64,000 nt of DNA from Campylobacter mucosalis (GTDB taxonomy: Bacteria > Campylobacterota > Campylobacteria > Campylobacterales > Campylobacteraceae). This document shows, piece by piece, positions 26,432 through 36,800 of this stretch (its first letter is position 1; every line of letters starts with the position of its first letter). The position numbers and the translations under genes were made by a program. The stretch is from NCBI RefSeq assembly GCF_013372205.1, contig NZ_CP053831.1, positions 620,001 to 684,000 of the forward strand. The letters are read 5' to 3'. The notes under the pieces were generated by a model. That model worked only from the letters and a program-made list of their open reading frames with translations. It ran no database searches and had not been told where the DNA came from.

Positions 26432-26488
26432 TTAGTCTTTTGACACCTCTTTCTTACAACGGCACATATCGCACATATCTGATTTCAT
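26432..26488 (-). CDS. 18-residue Met/Cys-rich leader peptide
   Basis: A short frame, MKSDMCDMCRCKKEVSKD, with AAAGGG five bases before its ATG. It has three Met and three Cys in the first 11 codons, and its stop lies two bases before the 5' arm of hairpin A in the metQ leader. That placement is what a ribosome-stalling leader peptide needs: stalling at Met/Cys codons would leave hairpin A free, while a ribosome at the stop codon would cover it. It could instead be a tiny metal-binding peptide (C-x2-C-x-C). No comparison with other genomes was possible. Confidence 0.55.
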   Translation of the reverse strand: MKSDMCDMCRCKKEVSKD

Positions 26489-26519
26489 TGCTGCCCTTTC
26501 GTTTTAAAATAATTCGCTG

Positions 26520-26525
26520 ATTGTA
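26520..26525 (-). promoter_or_regulatory. possible -10 box of the metQ leader transcript
   Basis: TACAAT on the minus strand, 32 bases before the leader-peptide start, after AT-rich DNA. Transcription would begin near 26512. Weak, context-based call. Confidence 0.3.
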
Positions 26526-26588
26526 AGCAAAATTTATTTAAATAAAAATAAAATTTGTTAAAATTGCGTAAATTTTTTAAGGATTTGT

Positions 26589-27737
26589 GTGAAAAGTAAA
26601 ATTTTAGCCACCGCTTTGACGTTTTGTCCGCTTGTTGCAGATGATGTTAAATCGCTTCAAATTAGAAACTATGAGTTTTTGATACAAAAGGGCGATGAGT
26701 TTTTTATAGTAAATAAAATGGGCGAAATTTTATCGCAACCAGTCGCGCTTAAATATGACAAGACCAGTCCATTTAATGACGGCGTTTCGCTTGTAATGGA
26801 TGAAAATTTAAATTACGGATACGTTGATAAAAACGGCAAAACAATAATAGAGCCAAAATTTTACCAAGCTGGGTATTTTTCGCAAGGACTAGCCGCTGTA
26901 AGTCTTGGTGGTAAATTTGGCTACATAGATAAGAGTGGTAAATTTGTGATAAAGCCAGAATTTCTAGCTGCCAATACATTTAGTGAGGGCTTAGCTGGTG
27001 TAGTTAAGGACGATAAATACGGCTTTATAGATAAAAGTGGTAAGTTTGTCATAGAGCCAAAATATGATGATGCGTGGCTGTTTAGCGAGGGGTTTGCGGC
27101 AGTTGGGGTTGATGAAAAATACGGCTTTATAGACAAAAATGGCAATTATTTAATCCAGCCAAAATATCAAAGCGTTTCTGAATTTAAAGAGGGCTTTGCT
27201 AGGGTTTGCGATGAGCGTTGTGGATTTATTGATAAAAGTGGCAAGGTTGTTATAGATTTGAAATTTGAGTGGGCAAATAGTTTTAGCGATGGACTTGCGG
27301 CGGTTAAGGTTGATAACAAGTGGGGCTTTATAGATAAAAGCGGTAAAATGGTCATAAAGCCAAAATATACGCAGGTTGGGGATTTTAGCGAGGGTTTTGC
27401 CAGTGTAAATACTGAAATTACAAAAAAGGAGCGTGTCGGGATACTTGGCAACATTAGGATAATCGTGCTTTGTAGCTTCATAGATAAGAGCGGCAAGGAG
27501 ATGATTGAGTTTAGGCAGATGTGCTGGACTGGCGAATTTAAAAACGGCATAGCAAGGGCTGAGCGTGTAGATGAGCACGGCTATCATAAAAAGGGCTACA
27601 TAAATACTCGTGGCGAGTTTGTAATAGAGCCAGTATTTAACCAAACGCAAGACCTTAGTGAAAATCGTGGTTGGATAGACTATAAGAAATTTATGTTTTT
27701 AATCGACGAAAATGCAAATTTTGTGCAAAAAAAGTAG
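26589..27737 (+). CDS. WG-repeat protein, exported
   Basis: 382 residues with a GTG start. The N-terminus resembles a short signal peptide (MKSKILATALTFCPLVA). The rest is a chain of about nine to ten repeats of roughly 35 residues, each like KYGFIDKSGKFVIEPKYDDA followed by FSEGFAAV, the WG/KWG repeat motif. WG repeats fold as beta blades and usually bind other proteins or surface partners. Repeats around 275–330 are more divergent and contain two Cys. The gene is divergent from the metQ leader and shares an 18-bp terminator with the convergent membrane cassette. Role unknown. Confidence 0.8.
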   Translation: MKSKILATALTFCPLVADDVKSLQIRNYEFLIQKGDEFFIVNKMGEILSQPVALKYDKTSPFNDGVSLVMDENLNYGYVDKNGKTIIEPKFYQAGYFSQGLAAVSLGGKFGYIDKSGKFVIKPEFLAANTFSEGLAGVVKDDKYGFIDKSGKFVIEPKYDDAWLFSEGFAAVGVDEKYGFIDKNGNYLIQPKYQSVSEFKEGFARVCDERCGFIDKSGKVVIDLKFEWANSFSDGLAAVKVDNKWGFIDKSGKMVIKPKYTQVGDFSEGFASVNTEITKKERVGILGNIRIIVLCSFIDKSGKEMIEFRQMCWTGEFKNGIARAERVDEHGYHKKGYINTRGEFVIEPVFNQTQDLSENRGWIDYKKFMFLIDENANFVQKK

Positions 27738-27740
27738 CCG

Positions 27741-27780
27741 TTTGTTTAGATAAAATATTGATATATTTTATCTAAACAAA
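27741..27780. terminator. bidirectional terminator, 18-bp stem
   Basis: An 18-bp perfect inverted repeat (arms 27741–27758 and 27763–27780) with a 4-base TGAT loop lies between the convergent WG-repeat gene and the membrane cassette. Its right arm contains the stop codon of the last cassette gene. Confidence 0.8.
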
Positions 27781-28147
27781 ACATCAGTCACAGCATCTTT
27801 CATGACACCTATCGCAGTATCTGCTATTGCATTTGTTACCTTACCTTGTATTGTTTTACTTCTTAGCTCATCAAGCTCTTTACGCATACTATCTATTTGA
27901 TTTTCAAGTGTTTCTATCTGCTTTCTTTGTGCTATTGTTACGCCCACGCTAATAACACCCCAGATACAAAGCATTACAATAAAGAACTCAAAGTCTCCTT
28001 TTTCATCTGTTAATGCCCCATAGGCAAAAAGCCAAGCAACAATACAGGTACTAACCATTTAAAATTATGAACTATAAAACCCCAAAAAAGACCGATAATA
28101 GATAAGACAATAATAACAGCAACTGCAATAGTTACAATCACACCCAT
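27768..28147 (-). pseudogene. small membrane protein with coiled coil, probably split by a frameshift
   Basis: The frame starting at 28147 (AAAGGAA upstream) encodes an N-terminal hydrophobic segment and a second one, but stops after 45 codons. A second frame (27768–28058) continues with YGALTDEKGDFEFFIVMLCIWGVISVGVTIAQ, then a coiled coil (KQIETLENQIDSMRKELDELRSK) and an amphipathic C-terminal tail. Adding one base in the A5 run at 28026–28030 joins them into one protein of about 126 residues with three membrane helices. Alternatively the second frame is a real 96-residue protein starting at 28058, but that start has no ribosome site. No family recognised. It is the last of three co-directional genes. 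Confidence 0.5.
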
Positions 28148-28165
28148 TTAAATTCCTTTAAAATA

Positions 28166-28363
28166 TTATGAAAAAAATCCACGTATAAAACCCTTACCAA
28201 ACTCAGTTAAAAAATCTACAATTTCATCGTCATTGCTATTATCTAAACTCTCATACAAATGCACAACCAAGCCCTCAAGAGCATTGACTTTTTGATAGAG
28301 TTTGTAAATCACAAATGCCATTATTAAAACCACAAAGCTCAAGATACAAACAACATAGATCAT
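28166..28363 (-). CDS. small single-span membrane protein
   Basis: 65 residues: one N-terminal membrane helix (about 2–22, VVCILSFVVLIMAFVIYKLY), then a short acidic stretch (SLDNSNDDEIVDFL) and an amphipathic end (TEFGKGFIRGFFS). The start codon overlaps the upstream gene's stop by four bases (ATGA), which supports real translation. The amphipathic tail resembles that of the third gene in the cassette (…GVMKDAVTDVLF). Function unknown. Confidence 0.55.
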   Translation of the reverse strand: MIYVVCILSFVVLIMAFVIYKLYQKVNALEGLVVHLYESLDNSNDDEIVDFLTEFGKGFIRGFFS

Positions 28364-28944
28364 TTTTTATACCCACTTTTAGCTTTTTTCATCATCTCGT
28401 CAATATTTTCATTTTTAATAATATCATCAGCCATATTTTTTAACTCACTTTCATTTATCTCATTTATATTTTTATTACTTTTAAAAAGAGTTGTAAGCAA
28501 CTTCATATACACAATGCCACTTACTAATGTAATAGCATATGAAACACCACCAGCCACAGTAGCAGCAAGAATGTTACCTGCTAATGGTATAAAACTAGAT
28601 ACTGTTGTTATGGCTATACTCGCAACAGCGTAACCTGCAAGATTTGTCGCAACCCCTGTTGCTATTGATTTTAATACATTTTCAGAAAATTTAAGCCCCA
28701 CTTTTTCGCCAATTCTAGCATACATGCTCCATATAAATCCAGCAGATGTTACAGCCATAGCTGTCCCACCAACACCAGGCACCCAACCACTGGCTAAACC
28801 AGCAGCAGCTGCACCTTTGGCGTGAAATTTTACAATTTCAGCTATTGCACGTGGCATATTATCGTCTACTATTATTTCATCGCATTTTGCAACAACATCA
28901 CATAAATCTTTTGCAGTTTTTAAAATATCTAAAACATCATCCAT
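28360..28944 (-). CDS. membrane protein with DUF697/YcjF-like hydrophobic domain
   Basis: 194 residues. A soluble N-terminus (1–45) leads into a Gly/Ala-rich membrane domain with the segments GAAAAGLASGWVPGVGGTAMAVTSAGFIWSMYARIGEKVG (48–87) and NLAGYAVASIAITTVSSFIPLAGNILAATVAGGVSYAITLVSGIVYM, resembling the DUF697/YcjF group often linked to GTPases, though no GTPase is nearby. A charged tail with Asn/Glu repeats follows. It is the first gene of a three-gene membrane cassette of unknown function, divergent from a small HTH protein. Confidence 0.6.
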   Translation of the reverse strand: MDDVLDILKTAKDLCDVVAKCDEIIVDDNMPRAIAEIVKFHAKGAAAAGLASGWVPGVGGTAMAVTSAGFIWSMYARIGEKVGLKFSENVLKSIATGVATNLAGYAVASIAITTVSSFIPLAGNILAATVAGGVSYAITLVSGIVYMKLLTTLFKSNKNINEINESELKNMADDIIKNENIDEMMKKAKSGYKK

Positions 28945-29102
28945 AACAATCCCTTATTATTTAATTTTTAATATTTTACTTTTGTTTATATTAAAAAATA
29001 TTGAAATATTCAATAAATATATAATAAAACATAAAATTATTCAATTGTTAGAAAATCAGAAACTAATTTATAAAATTAAGCATCTTAAACACAGGGAAAA
29101 AA

Positions 29103-29318
29103 GTGCAAAAACGAACTAAGCGTGATATGGCATATCATCTTGATATTGATGTTGCCACCTTATATAACTGGCGAAAGAATAAGCCAAATTTATATCGTAT
29201 AGTAATGCTTGGGTTTAAATTTGATGAGCTTATAGAGAAGAGTAAGCAACAATATGAAGATTTGACATCAATAGATGAGAGTATAAGATTAGAGATTAAA
29301 GATAAAGCAAAAAAGTAG
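29103..29318 (+). CDS. small HTH-type regulator
   Basis: 71 residues, GTG start with GGGAAAAAA upstream. Residues 5–30 (TKRDMAYHLDIDVATLYNWRKNKPNLYRIV) form a helix-turn-helix reading as 'MAYHLDIDVATLYNWRK', typical of small phage-like or cassette regulators. The tail is charged and helical. It is divergent from the membrane cassette across 158 bases of AT-rich DNA and likely controls it. It ends in a strong terminator shared with metI. Confidence 0.6.
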   Translation: MQKRTKRDMAYHLDIDVATLYNWRKNKPNLYRIVMLGFKFDELIEKSKQQYEDLTSIDESIRLEIKDKAKK

Positions 29319-29337
29319 CCAAAAACGGCTACTTTTT
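29310..29337. terminator. bidirectional terminator after the HTH gene and metI
   Basis: Stem of 11 bp: AAAAAGTAGCC (29310–29320) with GGCTACTTTTT (29327–29337), 6-base loop. U tracts occur in both directions, so it ends both the small regulator and the valS–metN–metI transcript, whose last stop codon lies within it. Confidence 0.85.
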
Positions 29338-29997
29338 CGTGTATTTGTAGGCTAAATTGCCTAAAATTTGAAAGATTTGCACCATAATTATTAAGATAAC
29401 AACGGTGTAAAACATAATATCAGGGCGAAATCTTTGATAGCCGTAATTTATCGCAACTGCACCCAAACCACCGCCACCAACAGCCCCAGCCATCGCCGAA
29501 AAGCCGATATTTACGATAAGCGTAAGCGTAAATGCCGAGATGATTGAGGGCAGTGCCTCAACAAACATAATGCGAAAAATGATCTGAAAATTACTCGCTC
29601 CAAAACTCTTTGCTGCCTCAATAATACCCTTATCAACCTCTTTAAACGCGCTCTCTATGAGCCTTGCTACAAATGGAGCGGCGCCGATCGTTAAAGGCAC
29701 GATAGTTGCCGTCGTGCCAATACTGGTGCCTACAATAGCACGAGTTACTGGGATTAAAACGATGATTAGGATTATAAACGGGAAGCTTCTAAGTGTGTTT
29801 ATGATGATATCAAGTATCAAATAAAGCTTGGGATTTGGCTTTAAACCTTCTTTATCCGAGATGATTAGTAAGACTGCTGGGATTAAGCCTATGACAAATG
29901 CTAAAAGCGTTGAAACCACGCTCATATAAAGCGTTTCGTTAATTGCTGGCATTAAAATTCGTGAAAAAATATCTGGAAATTTTGAAAAGTCAAACAT
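29329..29997 (-). CDS. metI: methionine ABC transporter permease MetI
   Basis: 222 residues from the ATG at 29997, which has GGGAGG upstream and overlaps the metN stop (ATGA); an in-frame extension to 30012 is rejected. Five membrane helices; the EAA loop (GIIEAAKSFGASNFQIIFRIMFVEALPSII near 130–160) contacts the ATPase. Forms the inner-membrane channel of the D-/L-methionine importer with MetN. The binding protein is encoded 4 kb away (25.5–26.3 kb). Confidence 0.93.
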   Translation of the reverse strand: MFDFSKFPDIFSRILMPAINETLYMSVVSTLLAFVIGLIPAVLLIISDKEGLKPNPKLYLILDIIINTLRSFPFIILIIVLIPVTRAIVGTSIGTTATIVPLTIGAAPFVARLIESAFKEVDKGIIEAAKSFGASNFQIIFRIMFVEALPSIISAFTLTLIVNIGFSAMAGAVGGGGLGAVAINYGYQRFRPDIMFYTVVILIIMVQIFQILGNLAYKYTKK

Positions 29998-30953
29998 CAC
30001 GCCACCTCCCATAAAACGCCACTTTTTGATATATAGCTAAGCACGGCGTCCTTGTCTTTTTCATCTACATTTATTACTAAATTGCCAAGTGCGATATCAT
30101 TTAGCTTTTCTATCTTGCCCCAAACGATGTTAAAATCAATATCAAGCGTCCTTCCCATATGCGTGATGATGCTTTGCTGTGCCACCTCTTTTGGGAAAAA
30201 TAGTCTGATATTTACGCCGTTTTCTGGCAAAAACTCATCTTCGCCCAAAAATTCTTTCATCTTTAAATCCGGCTTTAAAAACAGCTCTTCAATCCTGCCC
30301 TGACCGATAATCTCGCCGTGTTCTAGCAAAATTGCCCGCTCTGCCACGCTTTTAACCACGTCCATTTCGTGAGTTACAAGCACGATTGTAATGCCAAGCT
30401 CCTTGTTAATTTTACTTAAAAGCTCTAAAACACCCTTTGTCGTATTTGGATCAAGTGCTGACGTTGCTTCATCAGAGAGCAGAATTTTTGGATTTAGCGA
30501 TAACGCCCTAGCGATTGCCACACGCTGTTTTTGACCACCTGAGAGTGAATTTGGATAGGCGTTTTTCTTGCCGTCAAGTCCGACAAGGCTAAGCAGTTCG
30601 CTCACTCGCTCGTTTATGTGCTTTTCGTTTGCACCCCAAAAACGAAGCGGTGTGGCTACGTTTTCAAAGACGCTCTTTCTGCTCATCAGTGCAAAGTGCT
30701 GAAAAATCATACCGATATCTTTGCGAAATTTTCTAAGCTCATCGCCGTTTATATCAGCTATCTCTTTGCCAAAGACCTTTACGCTACCACCCTGATAGCT
30801 TTCAAGTCCATTTATACAGCGTAAAATCGTGCTTTTACCAGCACCACTATGTCCTACAAGGGCAAAAATTTCGCCCTTTTTAATATCAAAACTCACGTCG
30901 TTTATCGTAAGAGTATCGCCGTAGAATTTCTTTAGGTTTTTAATTTGTATCAA
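29997..30953 (-). CDS. metN: methionine ABC transporter ATP-binding protein MetN
   Basis: 318 residues. Walker A is GHSGAGKST (34–42), the signature is [15 protein letters not shown] near 137–151, and Walker B is [12 protein letters not shown] near 158–169. A C-terminal regulatory domain (about 240–318) of the NIL type, starting [15 protein letters not shown]-like, binds methionine and shuts the transporter when the cell has enough. It begins by overlapping the valS stop by four bases, so synthetase and importer share one transcript. Confidence 0.94.
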   Translation of the reverse strand: MIQIKNLKKFYGDTLTINDVSFDIKKGEIFALVGHSGAGKSTILRCINGLESYQGGSVKVFGKEIADINGDELRKFRKDIGMIFQHFALMSRKSVFENVATPLRFWGANEKHINERVSELLSLVGLDGKKNAYPNSLSGGQKQRVAIARALSLNPKILLSDEATSALDPNTTKGVLELLSKINKELGITIVLVTHEMDVVKSVAERAILLEHGEIIGQGRIEELFLKPDLKMKEFLGEDEFLPENGVNIRLFFPKEVAQQSIITHMGRTLDIDFNIVWGKIEKLNDIALGNLVINVDEKDKDAVLSYISKSGVLWEVA

Positions 30954-33742
30954 ATTTTTACTCCAAATTTTACTAACTCTGCATTTACATTTTTGAGTTG
31001 ATTTTTTGCATTTTCTAGCCCTTCGCGGTTGGTTTTTATGACTGCTTCTGGGGCGTTTGCTACAAATTTTTCGTTACTAAGCATATTACTGAGTTTTTCT
31101 ATCTCTTTTAAAAGTTTGTTTTTTTGTCCCTCTAAACGCTTTACAATCTTGCTTGTATCAATGCCAGAAAGTGGCACAAATGAGCTTAAATTTTCACTAA
31201 CATCAACACAAGAATTTGCCACTTCATCGTTTGTAAGCTCTATCTCATCGCACTTTGCAAGGGTTTTTATATATTTTAAATACTCGCTACTTAAATTTTC
31301 ATTTAGTTTTAAAAATGCCTTTGCTATTTTTGCGTTGCCTAAATCCACGCTGGCTTTTGCACGGCGAATGCTAATTATGGCTTCAATGATTAGCGAAAAT
31401 TTCGCCTCAATATCCAAATCACGCTCTAAATTTGCTGGATATCTGCTTATCATTATTGAGCCGTTTTTAATATCAGTTCCGCTAAGCTCGTGGTATAAAA
31501 ACTCCGAAATAAACGGCATAAACGGACTAAGTGCTTTCATTGCCTCTTTAAAAATAGCTCCAAGTTCTACAACGCTTGATTTATCTGCCTTGCTAAGCTC
31601 AATGCCCCAGTCGCAAAACTCATCCCATAAAAATTTATAAAGTGCATTTGCAGCGTCGTTAAAGCGGTAATTATCAAGATTTTCACGCACTACTGCCACA
31701 CATTCGTTAAAACGGCTTAGCATATATCTGCCAAGTTCAGTTTTTATTTCGCCAAGATCTGCAAATTTTGGCTCGTTTAATAAAAGATATTTACTAGCAT
31801 TATAGAGTTTATTTGTAAAATTTCTAACTAGCACGAGCTTTTCTTCGCTAAGTCTGATATCACGCCCTTGCACCGCTAAAATCGCAAGAGTAAATCGCAA
31901 AATATCAGCCGAATACTCGTCAATTTTATCAAGTGGATTTATGATATTACCGCTACTTTTGCTCATCTTTTTGCCGTCTTTATCTTTTACGAGTGCGTGA
32001 AGATAGATATCTTTAAATGGTAGCTCATTTAGGGCGTTTTCGCTTTGAAACATCATCCTTGCAACCCAGAAAAATAGAATATCAAAGCCAGTAATCAGCA
32101 TTGTATTTGGGTAAAACTCAGCTAAATCACTCTCAAACCACTTGATATTTTTTAGCTCCGCCCCATTGCCCCAGCCAAGCGTAGAAATAGGCCAAAGTCC
32201 GCTAGAAAACCACGTATCAAGCACGTCAGGATCTTGCCTGAAATTTGCTCCGCCACATTTTGGACAAGCCTTTGGCTCATCGTCCTCATCAGCCCACTCG
32301 TGTCCGCACTCGCAGTAAAATACTGGAATTTGATGTCCCCACCAAAGTTGGCGAGAGATACACCAGTCTTTAAGCTCTCTCATCCACGCATTAAAGCTGT
32401 TTATCCAGTGGCTAGGATAAAACTCGCTACCACCATTATTTACCTTTTTTATCGCTTCATCGGCAATCGCGCTTTTTACAAACCACTGCTTTGAAATATA
32501 AGGCTCAACGACATTTTTACAGCGATAGCAGTAGCCCACTTGGTTTTCATAGTCCTCTATCTTTTCAACGTTGCCTAAATTTTCAAGCTCTCTTACAACA
32601 ATATCACGGGCTTCTAGGCGTTCAAGTCCGGCAAATTTACCGCAATGCTCGTTTAAAATGCCCTTTTCATCAAATATTGTTAGAAATTCTAAATCGTGGC
32701 GTTTGCCGACCTCGTAGTCGTTTGTATCGTGCGCTGGGGTAACTTTAACGATGCCAGTACCAAAGCTCATATCAACGTGCTCATCGGCGATGACCTTTAT
32801 CTTTTTATTTACAATAGGCAATACAACGTTTTTACCGATAAATTTTTTATATCTTTCATCATCAGGATGAACCATAACTGCTGTATCACCAAAATATGTT
32901 TCAGGTCTTGTTGTAGCCACAATCATATAACGGCTTGTCTCGTGCGAACCTTCGCAAGAGTTTGAATTTTGCTCGTTTGATGAACATTGCGTTCTATCCG
33001 CACTCGCAAAATCCAGCACAACTTGCGAATTTTCATCACGATACTTCGCCTTTGGGGTATTTTCGTTTAAAGCCATTGCTTTGGCGTTTTCGCTTAAATT
33101 TTCGCCTTGCAAATCATCATCTGCAAAATAATATCTTAAATAATAAAGCTTGCCTTTATTTTCCTTATGTTCAACCTCAATGTCGCTTAACGCTCCGTCG
33201 TGTGTGCACCAATTTACCATATAGTTGCCACGCACGATTAGCCCTTTTTCATATAAATTTACAAACGCTTTTTTAACCGCCTTTTTTAGTCCAGCGTCCA
33301 TCGTAAATCGCTCTCTACTCCAAGCTGGCGTAATACCAAGACGGCGCATTTGATAAACTATCTCGCCACCGCTTTGCTCTTTCCACTCCCATACTTTTTT
33401 GATAAACTCATCGCGTCCAAGCTCTTCTTTTGTAATGCCTTTTGCTAAGAGTTGCCTTTCAACTACATTTTGCGTGGCAATACCAGCGTGATCAAGCCCC
33501 GGTTGCCAAAGGGTTTTATATCCGTCCATTCGCTTAAAACGGGTCATAATATCTTGAAGTGTAAAAGTGAGTGCGTGTCCGATGTGAAGCACTCCGGTAA
33601 CGTTTGGTGGTGGCATCATGATACAAAATGTTTTGCCATCTTTTTGGATATTTTTATTGCCGTTAATCTCAAAATAGCCTTGCTCTTCACAAAATTTATA
33701 ATACTTCTCTTCAATCTCTTTTGGGTTGTAAAAATCTGCCAC
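30950..33742 (-). CDS. valS: valyl-tRNA synthetase, with a 60-residue insertion in the editing domain
   Basis: 930 residues. Class I motifs: HIGH as LHIGH (52–56) and KMSKS as KKMSKSSGN. The [11 protein letters not shown] and [16 protein letters not shown] segments are family hallmarks. A C-terminal coiled coil ([22 protein letters not shown]) binds tRNA. Residues about 211–270, between YYFADDD and [11 protein letters not shown] at the edge of the CP1 editing domain, are an extra hydrophilic, Ser/Asn/Glu-rich stretch not expected in ValRS; its DNA (32933–33112) has small palindromes. The catalytic parts are intact. Heads the valS–metN–metI operon. Confidence 0.95.
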   Translation of the reverse strand: MADFYNPKEIEEKYYKFCEEQGYFEINGNKNIQKDGKTFCIMMPPPNVTGVLHIGHALTFTLQDIMTRFKRMDGYKTLWQPGLDHAGIATQNVVERQLLAKGITKEELGRDEFIKKVWEWKEQSGGEIVYQMRRLGITPAWSRERFTMDAGLKKAVKKAFVNLYEKGLIVRGNYMVNWCTHDGALSDIEVEHKENKGKLYYLRYYFADDDLQGENLSENAKAMALNENTPKAKYRDENSQVVLDFASADRTQCSSNEQNSNSCEGSHETSRYMIVATTRPETYFGDTAVMVHPDDERYKKFIGKNVVLPIVNKKIKVIADEHVDMSFGTGIVKVTPAHDTNDYEVGKRHDLEFLTIFDEKGILNEHCGKFAGLERLEARDIVVRELENLGNVEKIEDYENQVGYCYRCKNVVEPYISKQWFVKSAIADEAIKKVNNGGSEFYPSHWINSFNAWMRELKDWCISRQLWWGHQIPVFYCECGHEWADEDDEPKACPKCGGANFRQDPDVLDTWFSSGLWPISTLGWGNGAELKNIKWFESDLAEFYPNTMLITGFDILFFWVARMMFQSENALNELPFKDIYLHALVKDKDGKKMSKSSGNIINPLDKIDEYSADILRFTLAILAVQGRDIRLSEEKLVLVRNFTNKLYNASKYLLLNEPKFADLGEIKTELGRYMLSRFNECVAVVRENLDNYRFNDAANALYKFLWDEFCDWGIELSKADKSSVVELGAIFKEAMKALSPFMPFISEFLYHELSGTDIKNGSIMISRYPANLERDLDIEAKFSLIIEAIISIRRAKASVDLGNAKIAKAFLKLNENLSSEYLKYIKTLAKCDEIELTNDEVANSCVDVSENLSSFVPLSGIDTSKIVKRLEGQKNKLLKEIEKLSNMLSNEKFVANAPEAVIKTNREGLENAKNQLKNVNAELVKFGVKI

Positions 33743-33836
33743 TTTTTATCCTTGCTTTTTAATAAATCCCTGATTTTAGCAAAAAATAATTTAATTTAAA
33801 ATTTTAGTAGCAAAGTAGGGCAGTTTCCCGCCCATT

Positions 33837-36800
33837 TTATTTGACTATGAAGTGTTTTTGTGATAGGTCGTAATCGCTTTGTGATTCGTTATACATATTT
33901 TCGGTTTTAACGGCACCAAGTGAGCATTTTCCGCTTAAAACTACTCTAAAAGGTGTGTATAAAATTCCACTCTTGTCAAGGTTATAAAAGTTAAGAATTC
34001 TATCATCTTTTATGCTTTGATACTCTAAATTTAGAGTGTTTTGTGTCTGCTCTGTTCTGTTAAAATTTGTAATGGTTTCGTTAATAGGCTCTAGGCAAGG
34101 GCTTACTATTTCGTTTATGACGCCGTTTCTTACGCTACTTTTTGAGCTAAGCTCGATTTTTGAGAAAATAACATCGTTTTGTTTTAAATTTTTAAGCAAA
34201 ATTTCCTTGCCGTTTTTATCCACAAATGTTCGGTATATGTCTAGCTCTTTTGGCTCTTTTTTATGCTTTATTTCTAGTGGAATGTATGCTTTTGAGCTGA
34301 TGTTTATAAACATACTTTTACTTGGCACAATTTCAAAGCGACCGTCTTTAGGACTTATGTTGACAATTGATGGCGTGAAAAACTCCATCTTATCGCCATT
34401 ATACACCAGGCTAAAGCTTCCCTTTTCATCTTTTAGATTTTTAAAATACTCACTTAATGCACGTAGCACAAAGGCTCTTTCTTGGGTTGAGTTTAGTGCG
34501 TCTATGTTTGATATGATGTTGTTTGCTAGTTCGTCAGAGTAGCTGTTTTTTGCAAAATTACTAGCGTGTAGATATAGGATAAACGCCATATCTCTCATAT
34601 CTGAGTTAAAATTTTGACCATTTTTTATGCCTAAATTTTCGCTACTTTTTATGTTACTAATTATGCTATTTGCCTCATCTTCAAAACCTGAAATTTTAAG
34701 TGCAGAGGCCATAAGATACCTATCTAAAGTGCTTTTTGTGTATTCTTTTGAGTCATAAAGTCTATTAAGCGTAGATCTATCAACGCTTGAGTATTTTGAT
34801 AAAACGTAGGTCGCATATAGAGCTTGTGTGCTGTCCTCGAAATTTAGGTTTTTTAGCCCTTTAATTGTGCGTTTTTGGGCGGTTTTATCTATTTTATAAC
34901 CAGCTTTTTGTAGCTCAAAAAGCACGTCTGCTGCATATATTGAGGCAAATGTGTTTATGTAGCTAGTTTCATCCCAATACCCAAATACTCCGCTATCTTT
35001 TTGCATTTTTAGAAGTTCATAAATTCCATACTCAATAAATCTAAGTCTGTCTTTTTCTTCGATCTCATTTTGTGTTTTTGCGTTTAGGAGTGCTAAAAGA
35101 CGGCTTGAGCGTTGTTCTGAGCAACCATAAGGATAATGGATAAGCTCCGTAGAGGCACTAGCTAAAAGCGATGAAATTTGAGTAGAGGCGTCTATGCGGA
35201 CTTTTTCATACCCTTTTGGCATGGAGATTTTTTTATTTTTATCTATGCTAAGACTCTTTGCGTAGGTGCTAACCGGATATGGATTTACTACGTCAAGGGC
35301 GGTTTTTGAGATGAAAATTTCATCTTTGCTTTTTGCTGTTATCTCAAAATTTGCTTTGCCGATATTTAGCGGTTTAAGTCCTAAATTTATGCTTTTTGAC
35401 TGCATTGGCTCTAGGCTTAGCTCGGTTTGGTTTAGGGTTACGTTTATGTTTTTACCACTTTGGCTTAGGCTTATATTTTTTGGCTCGTTTGTGGTGTTAA
35501 TAACCCTTAAAGTCACGTTTATATCGTCGCCATTTAGCATATAACTAATCACGCTTGGTTTTAAGATGATGTCATCTTTTATCGTTACTACCTTGCTAGT
35601 GCTTGAGATTTTATCATCATTAGTGGCTATGATATCTACTCTAATGGCGGAGTTAAGCCCCTCTGGAATTTCAAGCTCGTATGTTGCGTTTGCGTTCTCG
35701 TCAGCCTTTAATCTTGCCATTTTTATAAAGGTTTTTATATTTTTGCTATCAACTGGACTTGACTCTTCGGCTAATCGTGTTTTCATAGCTGCCATCATCA
35801 CCATATCTCCGCCAAAATTTAGCAGTTTACCAGATACGATATAGCCTGTTAATTTGCTATAAATATCATAGTCAAACACTCCGTCATTTAGCTGTCTTGT
35901 AAAAAAACCAAGTGGATTTGGGCTTTGCTGTTGTGTGATATTTAATACGCCTAAATCCACAGCAAACAGCGATATGTCAGCATTTGGCTCGGCTTTTATA
36001 TTTATTTTTACCTTTTGATTGCTTTTTGCAAATTTTGGCGTATCTAGTGTGAGCGTCATCGTTTTTTGCTCGACATTTGGCTTTATGTAGCTTTTTGCGT
36101 ATGCTCTAAAAGGCGTATTTGCTTGATCTGCTAGGCGATAGATGTTTGCGTTTATGTAGCCTCCGTTGAAATTTTCCCAAATGGTAAATTTCACGTTTGC
36201 AGAGTGGTTTTTAATACTTGCTAATTTATACGCTTTTACGCCGTTTGCCTCAAGGGTTATGAGTGCTAAACCCTCTTTTATAGCAGAGCTTATGTCAGCA
36301 CTTAGCGTTTCGCCTTGTTTGTATGTTTTGGCATTTAGCTTGATTTGGGCTGTGCTTAGCTCTTTTGTTGGCGATAGGGTTGAGAAGTTGTAGCCACTAA
36401 CGCTAATGTCATAACTTGCACTTGCGTTGCTTATAGGGTCTTGTGCTACTATGACATACTCGCCACTTTGACTAAATTTATACTCGAAATTTTGTAAATC
36501 TTTGTAAAAACTATCTATATTTTCTAAATTTTTAAACCATTTTAGATAGCCTCTTTCGTCCATATTGTATTCCCAAACTACGCGTTTTATGTCAAATTTT
36601 AGCGTTGTGTTTTTGCTTTTAAAATTTGTAGTATCTAAAACTATTGTGCTAAAATTTACACTCTCATCTGGATTTATGAAATTCTTATCGCTTTTTATGC
36701 CAACTATGCTATCAAATGGATAAATTTTAAAATCTTTTACACTGCTTATATTTTTGCCGTCGTCGTTTATGTTAAATGTAAGTACCCCGCTTAATGTGCT

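Noticed and set aside
27150-27650. 166-codon frame opposite the WG-repeat gene
   Set aside because: It arises from the repeated codons of the WG repeats read backwards.
31029-31640. 203-codon frame on the + strand opposite valS
   Set aside because: Antisense to a well-supported enzyme; composition is the mirror of valS codons and no ribosome site precedes it.
35080-35105. GAGTGCTAA-like string, a possible second CIRCE
   Set aside because: It lies inside the macroglobulin gene and has no matching left arm nine bases away.
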